Source: CAVWZH01 sp963765285
GTDB lineage: Bacteria > Acidobacteriota > Terriglobia > Terriglobales > Acidobacteriaceae
DNA length: 64,000 bases
Direction of reading: 5' to 3'
NCBI GenBank assembly: GCA_963765285.1
Contig: CAVXVR010000004.1
Span: 806,001-870,000 of the forward strand
Both the position numbers and the translations under genes were made by a program. A model generated the notes under the pieces. The model worked only from the letters and a program-made list of their open reading frames with translations, was not told the DNA's origin and searched no databases. Shown piece after piece: positions 1-8,522 of the stretch. Every line of letters begins with the position of its first letter. Within the stretch, counting starts at the first letter, position 1.

Positions 1-1
1 A

Positions 2-1624
2 GCCGGACAGAGCACGAGTTTTAGCGTGGCTTTTGCGCCCCAGACGGGAGGTTCGGCTGCGGGAAACATTGCGATCGTCAGCAACGCGTCCAACCCCACA
101 CTCTCCGTCACCCTCTCGGGCAGCGGAGTCGCACCCGGTTCGCTCGCGGCAAGTTCATCGTCTCTGAGCTTCGGCAGCGTGCAGGTGGGCAAGAGCCAGA
201 GCATGCAGGAAACGCTAACCAATTCTGGTGGTTCCAGCGTCACGGTCAACCAGGCAACGCTGACTGGAACCGGGTTCAGCATGAGTGGGATGAGCCTGCC
301 GTTAACTCTCGCTGCAGGGCAGAGCACCAGCTTTAGCGTGGCCTTCGCTCCACAATCGGCGGCGTCGGCCACGGGAAGTATCTCCGTTGCCAGCAGCGCG
401 TCCAATTCCACCCTCGCGGTTTCGCTTTCCGGCAGCGGAGTTGCCCCGGGTTCGCTCACCGCCAGTCAATCGAGCTTGAGCTTCGGCAGCGTACAAGTGA
501 CGAATAGTCAGAGCCTGCAAGAGACGGTAACCAACTCTGGCGGCTCGAGCGCAACCATCAGCCAGGTGAATGTTTCAGGCACTGGCTTCTCGGTAAGTGG
601 ATTGAGTCTGCCTCTGACCCTGGCTGCCGGGCAGAGTGCCAGTTTCACCGTGGCCTTCTCGCCGCAGGCGGGCGGATCAGTCAGCGGAAATATTTCCGTT
701 CTGAGTAATGCCTCGAATGCCACACTCGCCGTGTCGCTCTCCGGCACCGGCGTGACTCCGGGGGTGCTGGCGGTCACTTCCTCCAGCCTTAGTTTTGGCA
801 GTGTCAAGGTGAGCGCGACTCAGACCCTGTCGGAGACCGTCAGCAACTCCGGCGGCAGCAGCCTGACCATTTCACAGGCGACGCTCTCGGGATCTGGGTT
901 TGCCATTACCGGGCTGACTCTTCCCCTTACCCTTGCCCCCGGTCAAAGCTTCACCTTTGGCACGGCCTTCACTCCGACCGCGGCCGGCAACGCCAGCAGC
1001 ACGCTTTCGATCGCGTCGAATGCGTCCAACACCGCACTCACGGTTTCGCTGACGGGAACGGGAACGATTTCCGGTCAACTGACAGTATCTCCCGCCAGCT
1101 TGAGTTTTGGCAGCGTGGTCGTCGGACAAAGCAGTAGCCTGCCCGCGTCGCTCAGTGCCAGTGGCGCCAGCGTGACCATTTCGTCCGCGATGTTCGGCAC
1201 GTCAGAATTTACTTTGAGCGGAGTGAGTTTCCCGCTGACTCTGGCCGCCGGCCAAAGTGTTTCTTTCCAGGTTGTGTTCACCCCGCAGTCGAGCGGGGCC
1301 GCTTCCGACAGCGCCTCGTTTGTGAGCAACGCGGCAAATACCCCATCCGAAAGCCTGGGCGGCAGTGGCGCGACCCCGCCACAGCACAGCGTTTCGCTGT
1401 CCTGGAATGAGGCCTCCGACGTGGCAGGTTACAACGTTTACCGCAGTACCAGCAGCGCCAGTCAGGGGACAAAAATCAACACGAGCCTCGATCTGAGCTC
1501 GGAGTACACTGACTCCACCGTGCAAGCCGGTCAAACTTACTACTACGTGACCACGGCTGTGGACGCAAATGGGATGGAGAGCGCGCCTTCCAATCAGGTG
1601 AAAGCGGCGGTCCCGACTCCTTAA
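2..1624 (+). CDS. ASH / choice-of-anchor D repeat protein with C-terminal FN3 (5' end outside window)
   Basis: The reading frame is open from base 2, so the protein starts upstream of the window and the internal GTG at 26 is not its start. About 540 residues are visible. They consist of a partial unit and then four repeats of about 100 residues, each opening with an SLSFGSV-type strand and containing LPLTLAAGQS and FAPQ motifs. This is the pattern of ASH/choice-of-anchor D immunoglobulin-like domains. The last ~85 residues form a fibronectin type III domain (GYNVYRS, YYYVTTAV). The protein is Ser/Thr/Gly rich and has no visible membrane anchor or sorting signal at its C-terminus. It is probably extracellular and structural or adhesive; the exact role is unknown. 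It is followed by a close paralogue on the same strand. Confidence 0.85.
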   Translation, partial: AGQSTSFSVAFAPQTGGSAAGNIAIVSNASNPTLSVTLSGSGVAPGSLAASSSSLSFGSVQVGKSQSMQETLTNSGGSSVTVNQATLTGTGFSMSGMSLPLTLAAGQSTSFSVAFAPQSAASATGSISVASSASNSTLAVSLSGSGVAPGSLTASQSSLSFGSVQVTNSQSLQETVTNSGGSSATISQVNVSGTGFSVSGLSLPLTLAAGQSASFTVAFSPQAGGSVSGNISVLSNASNATLAVSLSGTGVTPGVLAVTSSSLSFGSVKVSATQTLSETVSNSGGSSLTISQATLSGSGFAITGLTLPLTLAPGQSFTFGTAFTPTAAGNASSTLSIASNASNTALTVSLTGTGTISGQLTVSPASLSFGSVVVGQSSSLPASLSASGASVTISSAMFGTSEFTLSGVSFPLTLAAGQSVSFQVVFTPQSSGAASDSASFVSNAANTPSESLGGSGATPPQHSVSLSWNEASDVAGYNVYRSTSSASQGTKINTSLDLSSEYTDSTVQAGQTYYYVTTAVDANGMESAPSNQVKAAVPTP

Positions 1625-1654
1625 GGCAATAAAGAGCACCGAGCACGGCAGCGC

Positions 1655-1674
1655 CGGGTTCCTTTTTGAACCCG
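1655..1674 (+). terminator. Hairpin after the first ASH gene (possible terminator)
   Basis: A perfect 7-bp inverted repeat (CGGGTTC / GAACCCG) with a six-base CTTTTT loop lies 31 bases after the stop codon. It lacks a clear downstream T-run, so it is only a weak candidate for an intrinsic terminator. Confidence 0.3.
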
Positions 1675-1769
1675 ATGCAGGAAGTGGAATTCTTCGGGCA
1701 CTCGAAAGTGTCAACACCGACCCCGGATATCTTCACGTCTGATTCGCCAGTCGCAAGACTTAGGGTGCT

Positions 1770-4334
1770 ATGCATGCACCCCGTCATCTCCTTTCCACGC
1801 AGTTCCTAGTTTCGGTCTCCTGCGTTGTCCTGACGCTGGCGATCGGGACCGCGGCGAGTGTCGTCCAGACGAACCCCGTCTTGGCAAGTCCCGCTTTGGT
1901 GAGTGTGCAAACCACAAGTTCCCCGCAGCTCTTTCCTTTTTCCTTTGCCGCCGCGGCAGGGATCTTGAAAAGCAATACGAACGGTATCTGGTTTGGAAAA
2001 ATTGCCGTGGGCACGAGCAAAGTGGCATCGGTGACACTCAGCAACGGCGGAACAGCCAGCCTTACGATTGTTGCGCTAAGCCCAAACCTGCCGGCATTCT
2101 CGCTGAGTGGCCTGAGCCTGCCCCTGACTCTTGCTCCGGCGCAGAAGATCGTGGTTCAAGTCACCTTTGCCCCACAAGCCGCCGGCCACGTTGATGGGAA
2201 TTTCAGCTTCACCAGCACTGCGTCTGCCACTCCGTTCAATTTGAGCGTGCACGGCGGCGGCATCGCCAGCGGGGTTATCGGCGCCACACCGGCGAGCATC
2301 AGCTTTGGCAACGTGCTGGTCGGCGGAACGGCTTCCCTGCCGGAGATTCTGACCAATACCGGCGCCGCGCCGCTGACAATCAATCAACTTTCCGCCAGCG
2401 GGAGCGGATTTAGCGTGAGCGGAGTGAGCGTGCCGCTCACTCTGGCGGCCGGACAGAGCGTGAGCTTGAGTGTCGCTTTCAATCCTCAAACGGCCGGACA
2501 GGCCACCGGCAATCTTTCCGTCAGCAGTACTGCGTCGAATCCCACTCTAACCATTCCGCTCGCCGCCAGCAGTGCGACCCCGGGCCTGCTGAGTCTGAAT
2601 TCCACCAGCATTAATTTTGGCAGCGTCCAAATGGGCGGCAGCGAGTCGTTACCGGGAACTCTGACTAACTCGGGAGGGTCCAGCGTTACAGTTTCTCAGG
2701 CCAGCGTCACGGGCACCGAATTCGCCATTAGCGGATTGACCTTGCCGCTAACTCTCGCTGCGGGGCAGGGCGCGGGCTTCACCATGGCATTCAACCCGCA
2801 ATCCGCGGGAACCGCCAGCGGAAGTCTTGCGTTCAGCAGTAATGCATCGAACTCTCCGCTAGCCGTCACGTTGTCCGGCTCCAGCGTTAGCCCTGGGATG
2901 CTGAGCCTGAGTTCGGCCAGCCTGAGTTTTGGCAGCCTGCCCTTAGGCAACAGCAGCATTTTGTCTGAGACGCTCACCAACTCGGGCGGGTCGAGCGTCG
3001 TGATCTCACAAATCGACATCAGCAACTCCGACTTCAGCACGAGCGGTCTGGAGGTGCCTGTCACTTTGGTCTCGGGGCAAAGCTTCACCTTCGGGGTCAG
3101 CTTTGCTCCCATGTCCCCAGACAGCGAGACCGGCACGATCGCCTTGCAGTCCAACGCCAGCAACCCGAATCTGTCCGTGTCACTGTCGGGAAGCGGAGCC
3201 GCCGCACCGGTCCACAGCGTGAGTCTTTCCTGGAGCCCTAGCGTGTCGGTGGTGGCCGGCTACAACGTGTATCGTGGGGCACAATCCGGAGGGCCGTATA
3301 ACAAACTCAACCCCAGCCTCTCCGCGAACACAACCTACAACGATAGCTCTATTCAAAGCGGACAAGATTATTTCTACGTCACCACCGCGGTGAGCAGCAG
3401 CGGCATGGAAAGCGGTTATTCCAATGAAGTGCAAACGGCGGTTCCCGGCGCGGCAGGAGTCGCGGGATTGCTGGCCGCAACATCTTCCACTCTGAGTTTT
3501 GGGAGCGTGCAAGTAGGTAACAGCCAGGCACTGTCGGAGACATTGACCAACTCTGGCGCCGCGAGCGTGACCATCAGCCAGGCGAGTGTATCCGGTGCAG
3601 GCTTCAGCACCAGCGGGCTGACTTTGCCTCTCACGCTGGCGCCGGGTCAGAGCTTCACTTTCAGCGCGGCATTCGCTCCTGCTAGTGCCGGCAACGCGAG
3701 TGGAAGTTTGAGCGTTGTCTCCAATGCGTCTGATCCCACTTTGGCCATCTCGCTTGCGGGATCGGGAACGGCGGCAGGCCAGTTGTCGGTCACGCCTTCC
3801 ACCTTGGCCTTTGGCGGCGTCGCGGTGGGCCAGAGCAAGACTTCGACTGCCACGCTTAGCGCCACCGGCTCCAGCGTTACCATTTCCTCCGCCGCGGCAA
3901 ATACTCCTGAATTCACAGTCACGGGAATGTCTTTTCCTCTGACGCTGGCGGTGGGACAGAGCGCAGCAGTGGCCGTCACTTTCACTCCGCAAGCCAGCGG
4001 CGTGGCTTCCGACAGTCTCTCTCTGGTCAGTAATGCCTCGAATTCGCCTGCGGTCGCCTCCCTCACTGGAAGCGGCAGTGCGGCGGTACAGCACAGCGTG
4101 GCGCTTACCTGGACCGACACCGGCTCCGGCATTTCCGGCTACAATATCTACCGCTCCACCACTTCCGGCGGACCATTCAGCAAGATCAACCCCACTCCGA
4201 ACGCCACGACCGCCTATGCTGACAACTCGGTACAGGCGGGACAGACTTACTTCTACGTGACCACGGCCCTCAACGCCAACGGCACGGAGAGCGGATATTC
4301 CAACCAGATCTCGGCGGTGGTGCCCACACCGTGA
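1770..4334 (+). CDS. Secreted ASH / choice-of-anchor D protein with two FN3 domains
   Basis: This 854-residue protein starts at an ATG followed by a typical signal peptide (hydrophobic stretch at about 11-30, Ala-rich cleavage region near 39). Order: four ASH-type repeats (about 60-480), an FN3 domain (about 490-570), two more ASH repeats (about 575-765) and a C-terminal FN3 domain (about 770-854). Each repeat carries SFGSV, LPLTLA and FAPQ/FTPQ motifs. The internal FN3 marks a fusion of two smaller ASH-FN3 units, each equivalent to the neighbouring genes. The family is common in acidobacterial secretomes, but no enzymatic activity is known for it; surface or matrix function is inferred. The gene is intact, in contrast to the paralogues downstream. 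Confidence 0.88.
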   Translation: MHAPRHLLSTQFLVSVSCVVLTLAIGTAASVVQTNPVLASPALVSVQTTSSPQLFPFSFAAAAGILKSNTNGIWFGKIAVGTSKVASVTLSNGGTASLTIVALSPNLPAFSLSGLSLPLTLAPAQKIVVQVTFAPQAAGHVDGNFSFTSTASATPFNLSVHGGGIASGVIGATPASISFGNVLVGGTASLPEILTNTGAAPLTINQLSASGSGFSVSGVSVPLTLAAGQSVSLSVAFNPQTAGQATGNLSVSSTASNPTLTIPLAASSATPGLLSLNSTSINFGSVQMGGSESLPGTLTNSGGSSVTVSQASVTGTEFAISGLTLPLTLAAGQGAGFTMAFNPQSAGTASGSLAFSSNASNSPLAVTLSGSSVSPGMLSLSSASLSFGSLPLGNSSILSETLTNSGGSSVVISQIDISNSDFSTSGLEVPVTLVSGQSFTFGVSFAPMSPDSETGTIALQSNASNPNLSVSLSGSGAAAPVHSVSLSWSPSVSVVAGYNVYRGAQSGGPYNKLNPSLSANTTYNDSSIQSGQDYFYVTTAVSSSGMESGYSNEVQTAVPGAAGVAGLLAATSSTLSFGSVQVGNSQALSETLTNSGAASVTISQASVSGAGFSTSGLTLPLTLAPGQSFTFSAAFAPASAGNASGSLSVVSNASDPTLAISLAGSGTAAGQLSVTPSTLAFGGVAVGQSKTSTATLSATGSSVTISSAAANTPEFTVTGMSFPLTLAVGQSAAVAVTFTPQASGVASDSLSLVSNASNSPAVASLTGSGSAAVQHSVALTWTDTGSGISGYNIYRSTTSGGPFSKINPTPNATTAYADNSVQAGQTYFYVTTALNANGTESGYSNQISAVVPTP

Positions 4335-4351
4335 GCAGCGCGCTCACTTCC

Positions 4352-4378
4352 TTGACGGGCCTAGAGCGGAGTTATAAT
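4352..4378 (+). promoter_or_regulatory. Candidate sigma70-type promoter upstream of the GT22 gene
   Basis: TTGACG at 4352-4357 and a perfect TATAAT at 4373-4378 are separated by 15 bases, slightly shorter than the ideal 17. They lie about 40 bases before the ATG at 4417 and after the stop of the preceding gene. Position and box quality support a promoter for the membrane glycosyltransferase; it is not proven. Confidence 0.5.
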
Positions 4379-4416
4379 GTGCGCTCCTTGCAAGCCTGCC
4401 TCTCATAGGTCCTCAC

Positions 4417-5884
4417 ATGCGCCTCGACCAGTTCGCAACGCCCTGCCTAAATCAGCCCATCCGGCGCCTTACGGGTTTTCTCTTTGGAACAGTCCTGCTG
4501 CTGGCGGTGCTGCTTCGCGTTGGAACAGCTGTCGGGTCGCCGAATCTTGGTTGGCCGGACGAACTCTTCCAGTCGCGTGAGACCGGCCCATCACCTGGCA
4601 TACGGTGCGGGAATTACGAGCTGGGAATTTCGAATTGGCGCCAGATCGAGGGTGTTCCCGGCTTTCCTGGCGGGAATCATGCGCGCCACGGACTGGATGG
4701 GCAGGGGTTCCGACGGGTATTTGCTCGGTATCGCGATTGTGCTCTCCTTAATCTCGCTAACCACAGTCTGGTTTGGCTTCGTGTGGGCTTATCGGGCGAG
4801 CGGAATCAATGCCGCGTTGGTTGCGGGTCTCGGGTCCGTATTTTGGTATGAACTCATCTATTACGCCCCGAAATGCTTCAACGAAGTCCTGGCGGGCCAC
4901 CTGCTGTTGCCCGGCCTTTATCTGGGAGTCTACGGGCAGCAGGATCTGTCACGAAGGAAATGGCGGCTTTTCTTAGCTGGAGTATTTCTCGGTCTCGCGG
5001 TCGCGCTCAGAATGCAGTTGGCGCCGGCCGTTTTGTTTGCCGCCGTCTATTTCTGCTGGAAGCGCTGGAAAGAGAGTCTCTTGCCGGTGGCGGCCGGTGG
5101 TTCCCTCTCGGTTCTGTTTTTTGGACTGGTTGACGCGCTGACCTGGTCCTCCCCTTTTCACTCCTACGTGGCGATGCTCCGATTTCAAATCGCCGGGACC
5201 AACACGGGCGGGAGGTACAACCGTGGCATTATTTTTGGGTCCACATGTTGTCTGCACTACGGCCCGCTGATCCTCTTTGCTCTGATAGGCGGACGCCGGA
5301 GCCCATTCCTGGGGTGCATAGTTTTGGCCATAATGATCCCGCACACCTTCATACCGCATAAGGAATGGCGGTACATATATCCTGCGATGCCACTCTTGAT
5401 CACGCTGTCAGGAATCGGCGTAACGGAAGCGGTATCTGCGCTGAACGCGAGGCTGAAATCGCCGCGATCCGCGTGGGCTGTGTGGCCGTTCGGAGTGCAG
5501 GACTTCTGCTGGGCACATCTGCGGCGATCGCGGCGGTATTTCCCTCATGGAAGCAGGATGCTGGGGACCTGATTGCATTCCAGAAGCTGAGCCGACGACG
5601 ACAATCTCTGCGGCGTGGCGCTGTACACGGACATTTGGACCTGGTCCGGAGGCTACGCCTACCTGCACCGCAACGTGCCGATCTATATGCTGACCGAGGA
5701 ATCCGACGTGGAGAAACTTGCGCCGACCTTCAACGCGGTGGTCACCTATGAACCTCTCCCGGAAACACGCGATTGTTTCGAGCGCGTGCAATGCTGGGAC
5801 TCGATGAGCTATCAACACCTTCCGGTTCGCGTCTGCCTCTATAAGAGGCCCGGAGGGTGCGCGCCCAGGGGACCCGGCCTATGA
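4417..5884 (+). pseudogene. GT22 / Alg9-like membrane mannosyltransferase, frameshifted
   Basis: Read across frames, this is one polytopic membrane glycosyltransferase of about 485 residues. An N-terminal transmembrane helix is followed by a WPDELFQ motif, then PAHHLAYGAGITSWEFR. The pairing of an acidic DE..FQ loop with a G.I.SWE.R motif is typical of the GT22 (GPI/Alg9-like mannosyltransferase) family, which uses a lipid-phosphate sugar donor. Multiple hydrophobic segments follow, including HKEWRYIYPAMPLL, the RY-P region seen in this family. The frame changes near 4580, again near 5480-5500, and again near 5600; the final part ends at the TGA at 5882-5884. The pieces align without gaps, so single-base indels (real or sequencing errors) explain the breaks. 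Function in surface glycan assembly is inferred. Confidence 0.65.
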
Positions 5885-6040
5885 AGCCAACCAGACGCTA
5901 CAACGAATCGGCCAGTGAGCCGTCCGACGCGCTAGTCGGCTCGAACTCACCGACGCACTTTAGTTTGCAAACTTGTGAGTATAACTATGCCCTAGTCAGA
6001 CCTGTGCGAATCTCGTAAGGCGCGAAAAACTGTCAGGGCC

Positions 6041-7322
6041 ATGTGTCTCCCCCGCGTCAGGCTTCGCGCTGCTCTTATTCTTGGATTGACACTCTTACTC
6101 GCGCGCGCCGCCCAGACTGCGGCCGCGGCCTCAACTTACGGCAACCTGGTCTGCACGCCATCCAACCTCGATTTCGGCACGGTGGCGGTGGGCAAGTCAA
6201 AGACGCTCTCGGTTCAACTATCCAACAGCGGATCGGCCACACTCACTATCACGAAGATATTGATGAACGCTTCCGGGTTCGAAATGAGCAACGTGAACCT
6301 TCCGGCCGCATTGGCTCCGGGCAACACCCTCCAGTTCAGCGTGACGTTCTCTCCCCTTGCCAGTGCATCGACCGGCGGAACCATAGCTTTTTCAGCACCT
6401 ACGCGTCCGATAGCGTTCTTTTCCTGAACTTGTCCGGGACCGGAACAGCGGGTGCGGCTTTGACCGCCACCCCGCCAGTCTCAGCTTCGGCAGCGTCCAG
6501 GTGGGCGGGAGTCAGACGACTGTCGCAGACGGTCACTAATACGGGCGCGCTCCCTCTGACCATCAGCGTTGCCACGGTAACGGGCAGCGGTTTCACTACC
6601 AGCGGACTGGGCTTGCCACTCCTGCTCGCGGCCGGGCAGAGCTTCACCTTCAAGGTGATTTACGCTCCCACTTCGACGGGCAGCGCGAGTGGCACGCTTT
6701 CTTTAGTTTTCGGTTCGTCCAACGCGGGACTAGGTGTGCCGCTCTCGGGAACCGGCACCACACCGGCCTGTTGAGCGTGAGTCCGGCTACGTTGAATTTT
6801 GGCAGCGTTGTGGTCGGCGCCACTTCCAGCAGTCCGGTGACTCTACGCGACGGGCGCGGGCGTAACCGTCACGGGTGCGAGCTTTTTGACCAGCTCGGAG
6901 TTCAGTCTCAGTGGAATCTCATTTCCCGTGACTGTGGCAGCCGGGAAGAACGTTTCGTTCAGCGTCACCTTTGCGCCACAGGCGGGTGGGGCCGCATCGG
7001 GAAGTATTTCTTACGCCAGTTCGGCTCCCGGCACCACCAACCGAAGCCGTCAGCGGCACGGGCACCGCCGCTCCGCTGCATCAGGTGGTTCTGTCCTGGA
7101 GCGACAGCACATCGCAAGTTTTGGGGTACAACGTGTATCGCAGCACCGCCAGCCTCAGGTCCGTTCAAGATCATGAATAGCGCGATAGATTCCTCCACCA
7201 GTTACACGGATACGTCGGTCAAAGGCGGAACGACTTACTACTACGTCACGACGGCGGTGGCTGCCAATGGGACGGAAAGCACATTTTCGAACAAAGTGAA
7301 GGCAGTGGTCCCCAGTCCTTGA
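6041..7322 (+). pseudogene. ASH / choice-of-anchor D - FN3 protein, multiply frameshifted
   Basis: The ATG at 6041 opens a signal peptide (LILGLTLLLARAAQ) and a first ASH repeat (LDFGTVAVGKSKTL). The frame breaks near 6385, 6470, 6520, 6770, 6850, 7030 and 7160. Reading across frames recovers a second repeat (SLSFGSVQVGGSQT, then TVTNTGALPLTISVATV), a third (SVSPATLNFGSVVVG, then FSLSGISFPVTVAAG) and a C-terminal FN3 domain (LGYNVYRSTAS, then TTYYYVTTAVAANG) ending at 7322. Some breaks compensate each other. At about 6770 a CCGGGCC would restore the frame where CCGGCC is present, which points to loss of one G. It is a paralogue of the two upstream genes, with three ASH units and one FN3. It is either a decayed copy or a poorly sequenced stretch. 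Confidence 0.7.
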
Positions 7323-7503
7323 GCCGGTCTGGACGTCGTGCGCAATCATTCGGCATCTGGTTGTCGCCGAAATCCTACGCTTTCACGTTCCAGGACCCGC
7401 TTCCAGACTCCCTTCCGGGAGAAGAAGGGCTGCAAACCTTTGAGTTCCGATTTGCACTCCTCAGACCTGCAGTCTGCCGATTAAGTTCCCTAGACTGCAC
7501 CAC

Positions 7504-8455
7504 ATGCATTCCGTTTTTCTCCCTCGGTTGGTGATTCTTTTGGTGGGCATTTCCGGGTTGGTGATTGCCGGTCCCGCGGCAGCGGGTGCGAGCGGGTCGC
7601 TGGCCGCGACACCCAAACACATGGAGTTCGGCAACGTCAGGGTGGGTGGCGGAAAGACCCAGAACGCGACACTCAAGAACTCGAGCACTACCGCGGTTAG
7701 AATTTCCGCCGTGTCGCTCGCCAACGCCAATTTCTCCTTCAGCGGTCTGGCCGTTCCCTCTGACACTCACGGCGGGCGCAAGTTACACCTTCAAGGCCAC
7801 GTTTCAGCCAAAATCTTCAGGCAACAAGACGGGCATTCTGCAGGTGGTTTCGAACGCACCAGGTTCACCGTTACAAATTTCCTTGTCCGGGGACGGGACA
7901 GCGGCCGGGAAATTAAGCGTGGGCACGACCGCCCTCAATTTCGGCAATGTCACGGTGGGCAATAGTGCAAGCCTTACGGGCTCGTTGCGGGCCACGGCGG
8001 CCAGCGTGACCGTATCGGCGGCAACGCTTGACAGCGCAGAATTCCTGTTTAGCGGGTTGACGCCTCCTTTTACCCTCCCCGCGGGGCAAAGTGCTCAGTT
8101 TACGGTGAAGTTTACTCCCCAGATGAGCGGCACGGCGTCGGCAAAGATTTCGTTCCGCAGCAATGCGACGAACGCCTCACTCTCCGAGGCTCTCAAGGGA
8201 AACGGGATCAGGTCGGAACACAGTGTGACCCTGAATTGGAGCGCAAGCGCTACAAAAGTTCCCGGCTACAACGTTTATCGCAGCCAGGTATCGGGCAGTC
8301 AGTACACGAGGCTCAATTCCGGATTGGACCAGGAAACGGCTTACACGGATGGCACAGTGCAGTCTGGACAAACTTATTACTACGTGACCACGGCGGTGAA
8401 TGGGCAAGGGGTGGAAAGCACTCCGTCCAACCAGGTCAAAGTCACCATCCCGTAA
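7504..8455 (+). CDS. Secreted ASH / choice-of-anchor D - FN3 protein, one frameshift
   Basis: The ATG at 7504 begins a signal peptide (LVILLVGISGLVIAGPAAAG), followed by a first ASH repeat (MEFGNVRVGGGKTQNATL). One extra C at about 7756 shifts the frame; the rest continues as LTLTAGASYTFKATFQPKSS, a second ASH repeat (ALNFGNVTVGNSASL) and a C-terminal FN3 domain (GYNVYRSQVSG, YYYVTTAVNGQG) ending at 8455. Reconstructed length is about 316 residues. It has the same layout as the upstream paralogues but only two ASH units, so the cluster shows graded repeat number. No sorting signal follows the FN3. The role is unknown and probably extracellular. Confidence 0.75.
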
Positions 8456-8460
8456 ATTCA

Positions 8461-8492
8461 GCCGGGTGTGTTGAACCGGCGTTTCTCTTATT
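8461..8492. terminator. Weak hairpin between convergent genes
   Basis: GCCGG (8461-8465) and CCGGC (8476-8480) can pair around a 10-base loop and are followed by a pyrimidine-rich stretch (GTTTCTCTTATT). It lies in the 67-base gap between two converging genes, where a terminator is expected. The stem is only 5 bp, so support is modest. Confidence 0.3.
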
Positions 8493-8522
8493 CTCGAATC
8501 TCGCCAGACGCTCTTTATTTCT

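Noticed and set aside
3180..4094. A 304-codon minus-strand frame inside the second ASH gene
   Set aside because: It overlaps an intact signal-peptide-bearing ASH protein and is rich in Arg and Gly without any domain pattern.
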